DNA from: Vibrio penaeicida
GTDB lineage: Bacteria; Pseudomonadota; Gammaproteobacteria; Enterobacterales; Vibrionaceae
DNA length: 64,000 bases
NCBI RefSeq assembly: GCF_002933855.1
Contig: NZ_BFAQ01000028.1
Span: 124,001-188,000, forward strand
Direction: 5' to 3'
The position numbers were made by a program, and so were the translations under genes. Shown piece after piece: positions 1-8,128 of the stretch (position 1 is its first letter; every line of letters begins with the position of its first letter). Under the pieces are notes generated by a model that was not told where the DNA came from, did no database searches, and saw only the letters and a program-made list of their open reading frames with translations.

Positions 1-224
1 CAGACCTAACAAAAGTAGGAGCTACTGACCGGATGAATAAATTAGGAATAATTTCACTTACACAAGATGCTAGTGCAGCATACGGTAATATTCAGTTTCT
101 CTTTGACAAATCATCTATAAACCCAGCAAAAGCGAAGCTTGTTAAAAGTGCAAGCGGTTGGGCTTGTAGCTTCACGGATACTACTAATATAGAAACATCA
201 GAAATACCTAAAAGTTGTAAATAA
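1..224 (+). CDS. pilA: Type IV pilin PilA, C-terminal part (5' end outside window)
   Basis: The open frame runs in from the left edge (first full codon at position 3) and stops at 222-224, so only about the last 73 residues are present. The methylated N-terminal helix that defines type IV pilins is outside the window. What remains fits the globular end of a pilin: a small polar domain ending in two cysteines about 16 residues apart (GWACSF ... KSCK), the usual C-terminal disulfide loop. The identity rests mainly on the next three genes, pilB, pilC and pilD, which follow pilA in Vibrio. The internal ATG at 33 is not the start. The TAA stop shares one base with the pilB ATG, so translation of the two is probably coupled. 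Confidence 0.82.
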   Translation, partial: DLTKVGATDRMNKLGIISLTQDASAAYGNIQFLFDKSSINPAKAKLVKSASGWACSFTDTTNIETSEIPKSCK

Positions 225-1912
225 TGCACACCAATTTAGCTAGCATTCTTCGCCAAGCCGATATCATTGGTGAAGAACATGAACTGGCTATTATTGAGCG
301 CATAGGTAGCACCGGGGGCACCGTCCCTAGTGCTATCGCTGCGCTTGGTATTATTCCTGCTTTTGAATTGACTCAGCATATTGCTGAGATTTTTGGTTTA
401 TCTGTCATAGAAACCAATCAATACGACTACCTTCCATTATGTGAGCAACTTGGTCTACGAGATCTGATCACTCGCTACAATGCGCTGCCCGTTGAATCCA
501 CCAACAATACTCTATTTATTGCGCTATCCGACCCAACGATCGTCGAAGCAGAAGAAGAGTTTCGCTTTGCCACCAATCAGCAAGTCGAAATCCTGCTTTG
601 CGATGAAAGAGAATTAACCAGCTGCATTCGTAGAATGTACGGAAAAAATAGGGTCGATAGCAGTACTGGCGCTAAGGAAATCACGCAAGAAGAACTCGCG
701 GATTTAGTTCAAGTGAGTGACGATGAATTCGAATCGGCAGAAGATCTCAGCTTAGACGATGCACCTGTCAGTCGCTTTATTCATCAAGTTTTGTTCGATG
801 CAGTGCGTAAAGGGGCTTCAGACATTCATTTTGAGCCTTACGAAGAGACGTACCGTATTCGAATGCGATGCGACGGTATTCTTATTCAAGCCAATAGCCC
901 AGCTCCGCAGTTAGGGCGAAGGCTAGCCGCACGATTAAAAATACTCTCAAAACTGGATATTGCAGAACGTCGTTTACCTCAAGATGGTCGCATTAAGCTA
1001 AAACTCAGCGACACAACCGCGATCGATCTTCGAGTGTCCACTCTGCCCACACTTTGGGGAGAGAAAATTGTTCTGCGTTTACTGGACAGCAGCAGTGCGA
1101 ATTTGAACATCGATATGCTAGGCTACAGCGAAGAACAAAAAGCCTTATATATTGAAGCACTACGTCGCCCTCAAGGGATGATTCTGATGACTGGTCCAAC
1201 AGGGAGCGGTAAAACCGTTTCACTGTACACTGGGCTTAGCATTCTCAACACAGTCGAACGCAATATTTCGACCGCCGAAGATCCGGTAGAAATCAATTTA
1301 GCCGGTATCAACCAAGTGCAAATCCGCCCTAAAATAGGTTTCACCTTTGCAGCTGCGCTTAAGTCTTTTTTACGACAAGATCCTGACATAGTGATGCTGG
1401 GTGAGATACGAGATTTTGAAACAGCGGAAATCGCCATCAAGGCAGCTCAAACGGGGCACTTGGTTCTATCGACATTACACACAAATTCCGCGGCAGAAAC
1501 GGTGATCCGGCTAGGTAACATGGGGGTTGAACCATATAACCTCGCATCTTCACTCAGTTTGATCATCGCTCAACGTTTAGCAAGACGTTTGTGCCCACAC
1601 TGTAAAATACCGCATCAACTATCCCCAACACTGTTAGACAAGTATCGAATTGAATCTGACATCCCCCTTTTTCAAGCGTCAAGTCAAGGCTGCGCTGATT
1701 GCAACGCTGGGTACAGCGGTCGAATTGGTATTTATGAAGTCATGCCTTTTGATACTGAACTGCAGCAAGCTGTTTCTCATAAAGCCAGTATTGCTGAAAT
1801 TGAAATGCTGGCGGTAAAAAACGGCATGAAAACACTCAGTCAATCAGGTATTGAAATATTGAAGCAAGGCATCACGAGCTACCAAGAGCTTCAACGCGTT
1901 TTGTATTTGTAA
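224..1912 (+). CDS. pilB: Type IV pilus assembly ATPase PilB
   Basis: This is the cytoplasmic hexameric ATPase that drives extension of type IVa pili. The 562-residue length is typical. An N-terminal MshEN/GspE-N domain covers roughly residues 1-150. The motor domain follows, with Walker A GPTGSGKT at about residue 324, the Asp box around TAEDPVE, Walker B near GEIRDFETAEIA and the His box STLHTN. A C-terminal zinc site is made of paired cysteines (CPHCK and CADC). It starts in an overlap with the pilA stop and ends nine bases before pilC, so the pil genes form an operon. The family is certain. In Vibrio the pilABCD (ChiRP) pilus is linked to chitin colonisation and DNA uptake. Confidence 0.97.
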   Translation: MHTNLASILRQADIIGEEHELAIIERIGSTGGTVPSAIAALGIIPAFELTQHIAEIFGLSVIETNQYDYLPLCEQLGLRDLITRYNALPVESTNNTLFIALSDPTIVEAEEEFRFATNQQVEILLCDERELTSCIRRMYGKNRVDSSTGAKEITQEELADLVQVSDDEFESAEDLSLDDAPVSRFIHQVLFDAVRKGASDIHFEPYEETYRIRMRCDGILIQANSPAPQLGRRLAARLKILSKLDIAERRLPQDGRIKLKLSDTTAIDLRVSTLPTLWGEKIVLRLLDSSSANLNIDMLGYSEEQKALYIEALRRPQGMILMTGPTGSGKTVSLYTGLSILNTVERNISTAEDPVEINLAGINQVQIRPKIGFTFAAALKSFLRQDPDIVMLGEIRDFETAEIAIKAAQTGHLVLSTLHTNSAAETVIRLGNMGVEPYNLASSLSLIIAQRLARRLCPHCKIPHQLSPTLLDKYRIESDIPLFQASSQGCADCNAGYSGRIGIYEVMPFDTELQQAVSHKASIAEIEMLAVKNGMKTLSQSGIEILKQGITSYQELQRVLYL

Positions 1913-1921
1913 GGAGACATT

Positions 1922-3154
1922 TTGGATCGTTCAGCTACCCCTCGCCTCAAACTTTACAACTTTCGCTGGAAAGGCATTAACAGTTCAGGAAAAAAAGCCT
2001 CTGGGCAATTTCTGGCGTACACCGAAGTTGAAGTACGCGATAAGCTTCGAAGCCAACAAGTTCAAATTAAAAAAGTCAGAAAATCTGGCATTTCGTTGCT
2101 CGATAAACTGAGTCACAAAGTTAAAAAGAAAGACATCATGGTGTTCACCCGCCAAATGGCAACCATGCTAGGAACCGGTGTTCCCATCGTGCAATCCTTA
2201 AAAATGGTGTCGGATAACCATAACAAAGCAGAGATGAAATCTATTCTATCTCAGGTGAGTAAAGCTGTTGAAGCTGGCACACCAATCTCCAAAGCACTTA
2301 GCACATCCAACAGCCTGTTTGATAGCTTTTACACCGACTTGATTGAAACAGGTGAGCAGACTGGTAATTTGTCTGATGTTTTTGAGCGTATCGCTACCTA
2401 TCAAGAAAAAAGCGAGCAGCTTCGATCCAAAGTCATTAAAGCGATGATCTATCCGGTAATGGTACTTTTGACTGCGATTGGAGTGTCTGTTCTGATGCTC
2501 AAGTTCGTCATACCCGAGTTTGAAACCATGTTTTCGGGTTTTGGTGCTGAATTGCCATGGTTTACTCAACAAGTACTCAAACTCTCGCACATAGTGCAAA
2601 ACGACTTGTGGAAAATGATATTAGGAATCGCTACGCTGTCTATCGCTTTTAAATTTATACGCAAACGTTCATTTAAATTTCGATTAAGAAGTTCGAGGTG
2701 GGGGCTTAAATTCCCTATTATCGGAGGCGTTTTTAGTAAAGCTGCCATCGCCAAATTCAGTCGAACACTGGCCACCAGCTTTAATGCGGGAATCCCTATC
2801 CTTAACGGTCTAAAAACCAGCTCTAAGACTGCCAGTAATTTGCATTACCAAGTTGCTATCGAACAGGTTTATAAAGATACAGCAGCAGGCATGCCTATTT
2901 ATATAGCCATGAGAAACACGGAAGCTTTTCCGGAAATGGTATTGCAAATGGTCATGATTGGAGAAGAAACAGGTTCACTCGACGACATGCTCAATAAAGT
3001 CGCAAACGTCTACGAATTTGAAGTCGATAACACCGTTGATAACCTCGGAAAATTACTTGAACCACTGATTATCATTTTTCTTGGTGTTGTAATTGGTGGG
3101 TTAGTCGTCTCTATGTACTTACCAGTGTTTAACTTAATGAGTGTATTGGGCTAA
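1922..3154 (+). CDS. pilC: Type IV pilus inner-membrane platform protein PilC
   Basis: This is the polytopic platform protein that couples the PilB motor to pilin assembly. At 410 residues it has the two tandem T2SSF domains of the GspF/PilC family (about residues 75-200 and 280-400). Each is followed by hydrophobic helices, and the last lies close to the C-terminus (LLEPLIIIFLGVVIGGLVV). A TTG start at 1922 is chosen because a strong AAGGAG lies 6-11 bases upstream and the N-terminal sequence is family-like from there. The gene is followed without a gap by a 266-bp palindromic repeat (3155-3420) that separates it from pilD. Confidence 0.96.
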   Translation: MDRSATPRLKLYNFRWKGINSSGKKASGQFLAYTEVEVRDKLRSQQVQIKKVRKSGISLLDKLSHKVKKKDIMVFTRQMATMLGTGVPIVQSLKMVSDNHNKAEMKSILSQVSKAVEAGTPISKALSTSNSLFDSFYTDLIETGEQTGNLSDVFERIATYQEKSEQLRSKVIKAMIYPVMVLLTAIGVSVLMLKFVIPEFETMFSGFGAELPWFTQQVLKLSHIVQNDLWKMILGIATLSIAFKFIRKRSFKFRLRSSRWGLKFPIIGGVFSKAAIAKFSRTLATSFNAGIPILNGLKTSSKTASNLHYQVAIEQVYKDTAAGMPIYIAMRNTEAFPEMVLQMVMIGEETGSLDDMLNKVANVYEFEVDNTVDNLGKLLEPLIIIFLGVVIGGLVVSMYLPVFNLMSVLG

Positions 3155-3420
3155 TATACCCAAGTAACCTCAAGATGCTAGGTTCAGCGAGAGTTAACTG
3201 GCTTTCAGGCAAGGCATCGATTTGAAGATCTGGTGGTTCTAAATCAAGAATCGATAACGCAGTATGAAAGCCAGTTAAACTCGCCCTTGGGAGCCCATAT
3301 TCTGCCTCACTTCATCGTCAAAGAACTTGGAAAGGGCTCGTCATTCCGCTGCGTTCTTTTCCTTGAATTGAAACAGAATATGAGGCTCTGAATCCTGTAC
3401 CTTGAGGTCACTTGGGTATA
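3155..3420. repeat. 266-bp palindromic element, copy 1 (TATACCCAAG family)
   Basis: The element begins at the base after the pilC stop and ends before GGGTATA|TTCCC. Its ends are inverted repeats (TATACCCAAG ... CTTGGGTATA, extending imperfectly over about 24 bp). Inside are two hairpins in tandem. The first (about 3191-3274) has a perfect 14-bp outer stem TTAACTGGCTTTCA/TGAAAGCCAGTTAA, an asymmetric internal loop (GGCAAGGC opposite AACGCAGTA) and an inner stem ATCGATT/AATCGAT. The second pairs CATATTCTG-type arms around 3297-3384. A second copy at 6606-6871 has the same length and about 91% identity (23 differences counted by eye, no indels). No transposase is present. It resembles a MITE whose TA ends suggest TA-targeted insertion. 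Confidence 0.9.
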
Positions 3421-3459
3421 TTCCCATTCGCTATGCACACTTCACCTTAGAGATCATAT

Positions 3460-4329
3460 ATGGACGCTTTTCACTACTACCCTTGGCTGTTTCCGTTGAT
3501 GGCTGCTGTATTTGGGTTGGTCATTGGTAGTTTTTTGAATGTCGTGATTTACCGTCTTCCAAAGATGATGGAAAACGAATGGCGACAAGAGTGTGCTGAC
3601 TCTTTTCCTGAGTACAACATTGAGCCTTCAACAGAGAAGCTCACCTTAAGCGTCCCACGCTCTACTTGTCAAAAGTGCAACACACAAATCAGAATTCGGG
3701 ATAATGTCCCCGTGCTCAGTTGGTTGCTTCTACGCGGTAAATGCCACGCTTGCGGCACTGCGATCTCCGCTCGTTACCCGCTTATCGAATTGCTTACAGC
3801 TGGTCTCAGTTTTGCTGTTGCAAACCATTTCGGGTTTAGTTATTTCTCTATTGCCCTTCTATTTTTTACTTTTGTACTTATCGCTGCCACTTTCATTGAT
3901 TTCGACACTTTACTTCTCCCCGACCAACTCACATTACCGCTTATGTGGGCTGGGATAGCACTTTCGCTCTTTGAAATCAGCCCTGTATCCCTCACTGATT
4001 CCGTGATCGGTGCAATGGCAGGCTACTTGTGTTTATGGAGCGTTTATTACCTGTTTAAGCTGCTTACTGGCAAAGAAGGGATGGGATTTGGCGATTTCAA
4101 ATTACTTGCAGCACTTGGAGCTTGGCTGGGTTGGCAAAGTTTGCCCATCATCATCCTGATGTCATCGCTAGTGGGTGTTGTGTTTGGCGTGATTCAGCTA
4201 AGATTGCAGAAAAAAGGCATCGAACAGGCCTTCCCTTTTGGTCCTTACCTTGCCATCGCAGGTTGGGTTACCCTATTGTTTGGAAAAGACATCACAAGTT
4301 GGTATTTTTCACATTTCCTTGGCATTTAG
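3460..4329 (+). CDS. pilD: Prepilin leader peptidase / N-methyltransferase PilD
   Basis: This inner-membrane aspartic protease cleaves the leader of type IV prepilins and type II pseudopilins and methylates the new N-terminal residue. At 289 residues it has the usual length. The N-terminal GSFLNVVIYR motif is present. Two CxxC pairs (C70-C73 and C95-C98) form the zinc site of the methylase domain. The catalytic aspartates are D147 (FIDFD) and D212 (GFGDFK). About seven to eight membrane segments are visible. It is the last pil gene, separated from pilC by the repeat element, so its expression may be partly independent of pilABC. Confidence 0.97.
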   Translation: MDAFHYYPWLFPLMAAVFGLVIGSFLNVVIYRLPKMMENEWRQECADSFPEYNIEPSTEKLTLSVPRSTCQKCNTQIRIRDNVPVLSWLLLRGKCHACGTAISARYPLIELLTAGLSFAVANHFGFSYFSIALLFFTFVLIAATFIDFDTLLLPDQLTLPLMWAGIALSLFEISPVSLTDSVIGAMAGYLCLWSVYYLFKLLTGKEGMGFGDFKLLAALGAWLGWQSLPIIILMSSLVGVVFGVIQLRLQKKGIEQAFPFGPYLAIAGWVTLLFGKDITSWYFSHFLGI

Positions 4330-4380
4330 TTGTGAATCAAAGATAGACTGTTTCACCATTGCAGACTTAAAAGGCAAAGA

Positions 4381-4980
4381 ATGGCATTTGTTGTTGGTTT
4401 AACTGGAGGGATTGCAAGCGGGAAAACAACCGTAGCGAATCTTTTTCAAGAACACTTCAATATCGATATTGTCGACGCCGATGTTATCGCTAGACAAGTT
4501 GTGGAGCCTCACTCTGAAGGATTAAATAAAATTGCAGGCTATTTTGGCACTGATATATTAAATTCAGATGGTTCATTGAATCGTGTAGAACTTAGAGCAA
4601 GAGTTTTTGAGAACGAAAATGAAAAACTTTGGCTTAATAACTTGCTTCATCCCATGATTCGCCAGAAAATGAAACAAAGCTTAATGCAGATACAATCACC
4701 TTACGGTCTATTGGTTGTGCCTTTGCTTGTAGAAAACCAGTTACAATCAATGGCAGATACCGTGCTGGTTGTCGATGTATCAAGAGATACACAAATACAG
4801 CGTACCGTGAGTCGGGATAATGTCCCTCAAGCGCAAGTAGAGTCTATTTTGAATGCACAAGCAACACGCGAAGATCGCTTGAGTCACGCGAATGATGTAA
4901 TAGACAATGATTCACCAGAGAGTGACCTATTGTCGCAAGTTACAGCGCTACACCACAAATATTTATCAATGAGCCACTAG
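4381..4980 (+). CDS. coaE: Dephospho-CoA kinase
   Basis: CoaE catalyses the last step of coenzyme A synthesis, ATP-dependent phosphorylation of the 3'-hydroxyl of dephospho-CoA. The 199-residue product is full length. It starts with the P-loop GGIASGKTT (residues 8-16), followed by a DAD motif typical of the CoA-binding part. The C-terminal region carries the R-x-x-x-R-type lid segment (SRDNVPQAQVESI). It lies 51 bases after pilD and 37 bases before zapD on the same strand. This pilD-coaE-zapD-yacG order is widely conserved in gammaproteobacteria. Confidence 0.97.
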   Translation: MAFVVGLTGGIASGKTTVANLFQEHFNIDIVDADVIARQVVEPHSEGLNKIAGYFGTDILNSDGSLNRVELRARVFENENEKLWLNNLLHPMIRQKMKQSLMQIQSPYGLLVVPLLVENQLQSMADTVLVVDVSRDTQIQRTVSRDNVPQAQVESILNAQATREDRLSHANDVIDNDSPESDLLSQVTALHHKYLSMSH

Positions 4981-5017
4981 CTCATAACACTGCGAAAGGA
5001 GCACAAAGGCGTTTTTC

Positions 5018-5758
5018 ATGACCACTCATAAATTTGAACATCCATTAAATGAAAAAACTCGAATTTACCTTAGAGTGGAGTCGCTATTGCGACAAATGAG
5101 TCACGCTGCAACAAAAGTGGATACTGTTCAATATCCGCTGTTCTTTCGCCCTATTTTTGATTTGCTTGAAATATTTGAGCAAATTCAAATGAAATCTGAG
5201 CTTGCCAAAGACCTAGAGAAACAACGTTTATCCTATAAATCTTGGCTCAATGTGGATGGCGTTAATCAAGATATGCTGCAAGCCGTTCTTTCCAACATCG
5301 ATGATGTTCATAGAGATCTCATGGCGGCAGAGCGTTTTGGTCAATCTTTGAAAGAAGATCGCTTCTTAAGCACAATTCGTCAACGATTCAATCTACCAGG
5401 CGGTTCATGTTGTTTTGATTTGCCTTCTCTGCACTTTTGGCTACATCAGCCTGATGAGAATAGAAAGAGAGACATTGAAGGCTGGCTTGGAACTCTACAA
5501 CCTCTGACTTCCGCATTGCACCTTTGGTTGCAACTGACACGAGAAACTGGGCACGAAAAGCCGATCATCGCCCGTGCAGGTTTTTACCAAAGTGATGCAG
5601 AAGAAGCCAATATTCTACGCTTAAACATCCCTTTGGAATACGGCGTTTACCCGATGATTTCAGGTCATAAGAATCGCTTTGCGATAAAGTTCATGTGCTT
5701 TGAGTCAGGGCAAGCTTACCCACATGATATCGAATTTGACTTGGCTATTTGTAGCTAG
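5018..5758 (+). CDS. zapD: Cell division protein ZapD
   Basis: ZapD (formerly YacF) is a cytoplasmic protein that binds the C-terminus of FtsZ and bundles its filaments in the Z ring. The 246-residue length matches the family, and the N-terminus THKFEHPLNEKTRIYLRVE is diagnostic. The protein is mostly helical with no membrane segment. An AAAGGAG-type site lies about 20 bases before the ATG, so spacing to the start is longer than ideal, but no nearer in-frame ATG gives the family N-terminus. The neighbours coaE and yacG are the expected partners in the cluster. Confidence 0.96.
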   Translation: MTTHKFEHPLNEKTRIYLRVESLLRQMSHAATKVDTVQYPLFFRPIFDLLEIFEQIQMKSELAKDLEKQRLSYKSWLNVDGVNQDMLQAVLSNIDDVHRDLMAAERFGQSLKEDRFLSTIRQRFNLPGGSCCFDLPSLHFWLHQPDENRKRDIEGWLGTLQPLTSALHLWLQLTRETGHEKPIIARAGFYQSDAEEANILRLNIPLEYGVYPMISGHKNRFAIKFMCFESGQAYPHDIEFDLAICS

Positions 5759-5827
5759 ACTCTGTACTTCTTGTCTTGCAAAACATGCTAGAATCAACAC
5801 TCATCAGAACCTAATCAAAAGCACACT

Positions 5828-6022
5828 ATGAATAACGTTACTATCGTAAAATGCCCAACTTGCCAAGCTGATGTGCAATGGGGAGAAAAAAGCACTTTTC
5901 GCCCTTTTTGCAGTAAAAAATGTCAACTTATTGATTTTGGTGAATGGGCTGAAGAAGAGAAATCGATTGCAGGTGCTCCAGACATGTCCGATTCTGATGG
6001 TTGGTCAGAAGACGCTCACTAG
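5828..6022 (+). CDS. yacG: DNA gyrase inhibitor / zinc-finger protein YacG
   Basis: YacG is a small zinc protein that binds the C-terminal part of GyrB and inhibits gyrase. The 64-residue chain has the family pattern of C9-x2-C12 and C28-x3-C32 zinc ligands, followed by the conserved LIDFGEWAEE segment and an acidic tail. It is the last gene of the pil-coaE-zapD run. A bidirectional hairpin terminator (6051-6077) separates it from the convergent mutT. Confidence 0.95.
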   Translation: MNNVTIVKCPTCQADVQWGEKSTFRPFCSKKCQLIDFGEWAEEEKSIAGAPDMSDSDGWSEDAH

Positions 6023-6050
6023 GTAATTCAGGTCCCCCACTATGCATGAA

Positions 6051-6077
6051 CAAAGAGACGCCATATTCGTCTCTTTG
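6051..6077. terminator. Bidirectional terminator between yacG and mutT
   Basis: A perfect 10-bp inverted repeat, CAAAGAGACG and CGTCTCTTTG, encloses a 7-base loop between two convergent genes. T-runs close the stem in both directions, so it can serve both yacG (+) and mutT (-). Confidence 0.75.
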
Positions 6078-6129
6078 AGCAATTCAACAAACTCTTTCAC
6101 AACCTCTAATCTCGTCTATTACTGGTCAG

Positions 6130-6543
6130 TTATTTCGAGGTTGCCGCACCGTAAATATTCATCACCTTTTCCAAGATGGGTACGTTGGCTTCAGGGAAAT
6201 CATATTGTTGAAGATCCACTATATTCACCCAGCCCCCTTGTTGCCCCTCTTTACCGTAAGGCTCTTCTTCAAAATCCGTCACAACAAAGAAATCAAACTC
6301 TAAAGACTTATCTGGATAATCGTGTTTCAGTGATTCCAAATGACTCAATGTGGTCACCTTTATCCCAATCTCTTCAAAAAGCTCTCTAATGGTTGCATCC
6401 TGAGCCGTTTCACCTTGTTCCACCTTGCCACCTGGAAACTCCCACAAGCCACCTTTGTGAGCTTTGTCTGCCCTCTTAGTGATGAAGACTTGGTCTTTAG
6501 CCGGATTCAATATAACAGCCGCGGCAATATGAAGACGTTTCAT
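6130..6543 (-). CDS. mutT: 8-oxo-dGTP diphosphatase MutT
   Basis: MutT hydrolyses 8-oxo-dGTP to the monophosphate and so prevents A:T to C:G transversions from oxidised nucleotides. The 137-residue product carries a complete Nudix box: G39-x5-E45-x7-R53-E54-L-F-E57-E58-I-G60. The N-terminus KRLHIAAAVILN and the GGLWEFPGG motif are typical of MutT rather than of other Nudix enzymes. The gene stands alone on the - strand, convergent with yacG, with a palindromic element (6606-6871) just upstream. Confidence 0.95.
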   Translation of the reverse strand: MKRLHIAAAVILNPAKDQVFITKRADKAHKGGLWEFPGGKVEQGETAQDATIRELFEEIGIKVTTLSHLESLKHDYPDKSLEFDFFVVTDFEEEPYGKEGQQGGWVNIVDLQQYDFPEANVPILEKVMNIYGAATSK

Positions 6544-6605
6544 TTAGTTTCCTTTTTTATGACAAGTAATGAGCTCAACAAAGCTCTAAAAGATGACTGA
6601 GAGTG

Positions 6606-6871
6606 TATACCCAATTGACCTCAAGATGCTTGGTTCAGCGAGAATTAACTGGTTTTCAGACAAGACACCGATTTAAAGATCTAGTCATTCTAAATCAAGA
6701 ATCGGTAACGCAGTATGAAAGCCAGTTAAACTCGCCCTTGGGAGCCCATATTCTGTCTCACTTCATCGTCATAGAACTTGGAAAGGACTCATCATTCGCC
6801 GGCGTTCTTTTCCTTGAATTGAAACAGAATATGAGGCTCTGAATCCTGCATTTTGAGGTCACTTGGGTATA
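6606..6871. repeat. 266-bp palindromic element, copy 2 (TATACCCAAG family)
   Basis: Same orientation and exactly the same length as the element at 3155-3420, with about 91% identity. The outer stem of hairpin 1 is kept with one wobble (TTAACTGGTTTTCA opposite TGAAAGCCAGTTAA). The inner stem is ACCGATT/AATCGGT instead of ATCGATT/AATCGAT, so one base pair has changed on both sides and stays paired. The 3' loop box GGTAACGCAGTA is kept, but the 5' box has drifted to ACAAGAC. It lies between mutT and the rplS terminator. A 79-codon frame beginning GTG at 6603 crosses it; see findings. Confidence 0.9.
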
Positions 6872-6907
6872 TACCCTATAGACACCCTAACACTATTCTC
6901 CACCTCA

Positions 6908-6944
6908 AAAAAAACGGGTTCCCAATTTGGGAACCCGTTTTTAC
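6908..6944 (-). terminator. Terminator of the rpsP-rimM-trmD-rplS operon
   Basis: A strong, nearly perfect hairpin (11-bp arms from 6914 to 6938, ACGGGTTCCC type) is flanked by A and T runs. It sits 20 bases past the rplS stop. On the - strand it ends in at least five T residues, a classic intrinsic terminator, and it may also work from the other side. Confidence 0.9.
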
Positions 6945-6963
6945 TATGAGAATGCAATCAGCA

Positions 6964-7317
6964 TTACTTCTTAGCAAGTTTCTCTTTAATACGAGCTGAC
7001 TTACCAGAACGCTCACGTAGGTAGTACAGTTTGGCACGACGTACTGCACCACGGCGCTTAACTTCAATGCTGTCAACAATTGGAGAGTGAGTTTGGAACG
7101 TACGCTCAACGCCTTCACCGTTCGAGATCTTACGAACTGTAAATGCAGAGTGTAGACCACGGTTACGAATAGCGATTACAACGCCTTCGAATGCCTGTAG
7201 ACGCTCACGGTCACCTTCTTTTACTTTAACCTGAATTACAACAGTGTCACCTGGTGCAAATTTAGGTAGATCTGATTTCATTTGCTCTTGCTCAAGAGCT
7301 TTGATGATGTTGCTCAT
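6964..7317 (-). CDS. rplS: 50S ribosomal protein L19
   Basis: L19 sits at the interface of the 30S and 50S subunits. The 117-residue sequence starts MSNIIKALEQEQ and contains the conserved GDTVVIQVKVKEGDRERLQAFEG-type beta barrel core and a basic C-terminus (GKSARIKEKLAKK). It is the last gene of the rpsP-rimM-trmD-rplS operon, 41 bases after trmD, and is followed by a strong terminator. Confidence 0.98.
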   Translation of the reverse strand: MSNIIKALEQEQMKSDLPKFAPGDTVVIQVKVKEGDRERLQAFEGVVIAIRNRGLHSAFTVRKISNGEGVERTFQTHSPIVDSIEVKRRGAVRRAKLYYLRERSGKSARIKEKLAKK

Positions 7318-7358
7318 TTTGTAAATTCCTAGAATAAACTGATACTAAATTCAATAGG

Positions 7359-8102
7359 TTACTTGCTTCGATGCTCTCTAATGAACTCGGCAAGTAATAA
7401 TTCCTGTTCGTCAGTCAGAGCTAGGTTTTCCAGAAGCTCTGGTCTTCTAATCCAGGTGCGACCTAGCGATTGCTTTAACCGCCAGCGACGAATGTCCTTG
7501 TGATTTCCAGACTTGAGTACACTTGGTACTTCAATACCATCCAACACTTCAGGGCGCGTATAGTGCGGGCAATCTAACAAGCCATTAGCAAAAGAATCTT
7601 CCTCTGCCGACGCGAAATCTCCCAATACCCCAGGAACAAACCTAGAGACAGAATCAATTAGCGTCATGGCTGGTATTTCACCACCCGTCATCACAAAATC
7701 TCCGATTGACCATTCTTCATCAATCTCAGATTGTATGATGCGCTCATCTACCCCTTCATAACGACCACAAATCAGAAGTAAATTCTCATTCGTTGCCAGT
7801 TCTTCAACTCCTTTTTGGTCGAGTTTTCGACCTTGGGGAGAAAGGTAAATGACTTTCGTCTTTCCCGGTGAGGCTTGTTTGGCTGTTTGAATGGCGTCGC
7901 GCAAAGGCTGAACCATCATCAACATACCAGGACCACCACCGTAAGGCCTATCATCAACAGTGCGATGTTTGTCGTGAGTGAAATCTCTAGGATTCCATGT
8001 CTCTACCGACAAAAGACCTTTTTTAACCGCTTGACCTGTTACTCCAAAATCCGTAATAGAACGGAACATTTCAGGAAAAAGGCTAATTACGCCAACCCAC
8101 AT
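7359..8102 (-). CDS. trmD: tRNA (guanine37-N1)-methyltransferase TrmD
   Basis: TrmD methylates N1 of G37 next to the anticodon in tRNAs reading CNN and related codons, which prevents +1 frameshifting. The 247-residue product has the SPOUT trefoil-knot motifs, including ICGRYEGVDERI and WSIGDFVMTGGE, and the N-terminal ISLFPEMF signature. It lies in its standard operon position between rimM (26-base gap) and rplS. Confidence 0.98.
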   Translation of the reverse strand: MWVGVISLFPEMFRSITDFGVTGQAVKKGLLSVETWNPRDFTHDKHRTVDDRPYGGGPGMLMMVQPLRDAIQTAKQASPGKTKVIYLSPQGRKLDQKGVEELATNENLLLICGRYEGVDERIIQSEIDEEWSIGDFVMTGGEIPAMTLIDSVSRFVPGVLGDFASAEEDSFANGLLDCPHYTRPEVLDGIEVPSVLKSGNHKDIRRWRLKQSLGRTWIRRPELLENLALTDEQELLLAEFIREHRSK

Positions 8103-8128
8103 GTGTTCTCTCGCTCTAAATTTTGAAG

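Noticed and set aside
3155..3420. Interpretation of the palindromic elements as integron attC sites
   Set aside because: No RYYYAAC/GTTRRRY core pair, integrase or cassette array is present, and the conserved boxes are in an internal loop rather than in a stem.
6042..6389. A 115-codon frame on the + strand overlapping mutT
   Set aside because: It lies opposite a complete Nudix gene and crosses the bidirectional terminator. It has no recognisable domain.
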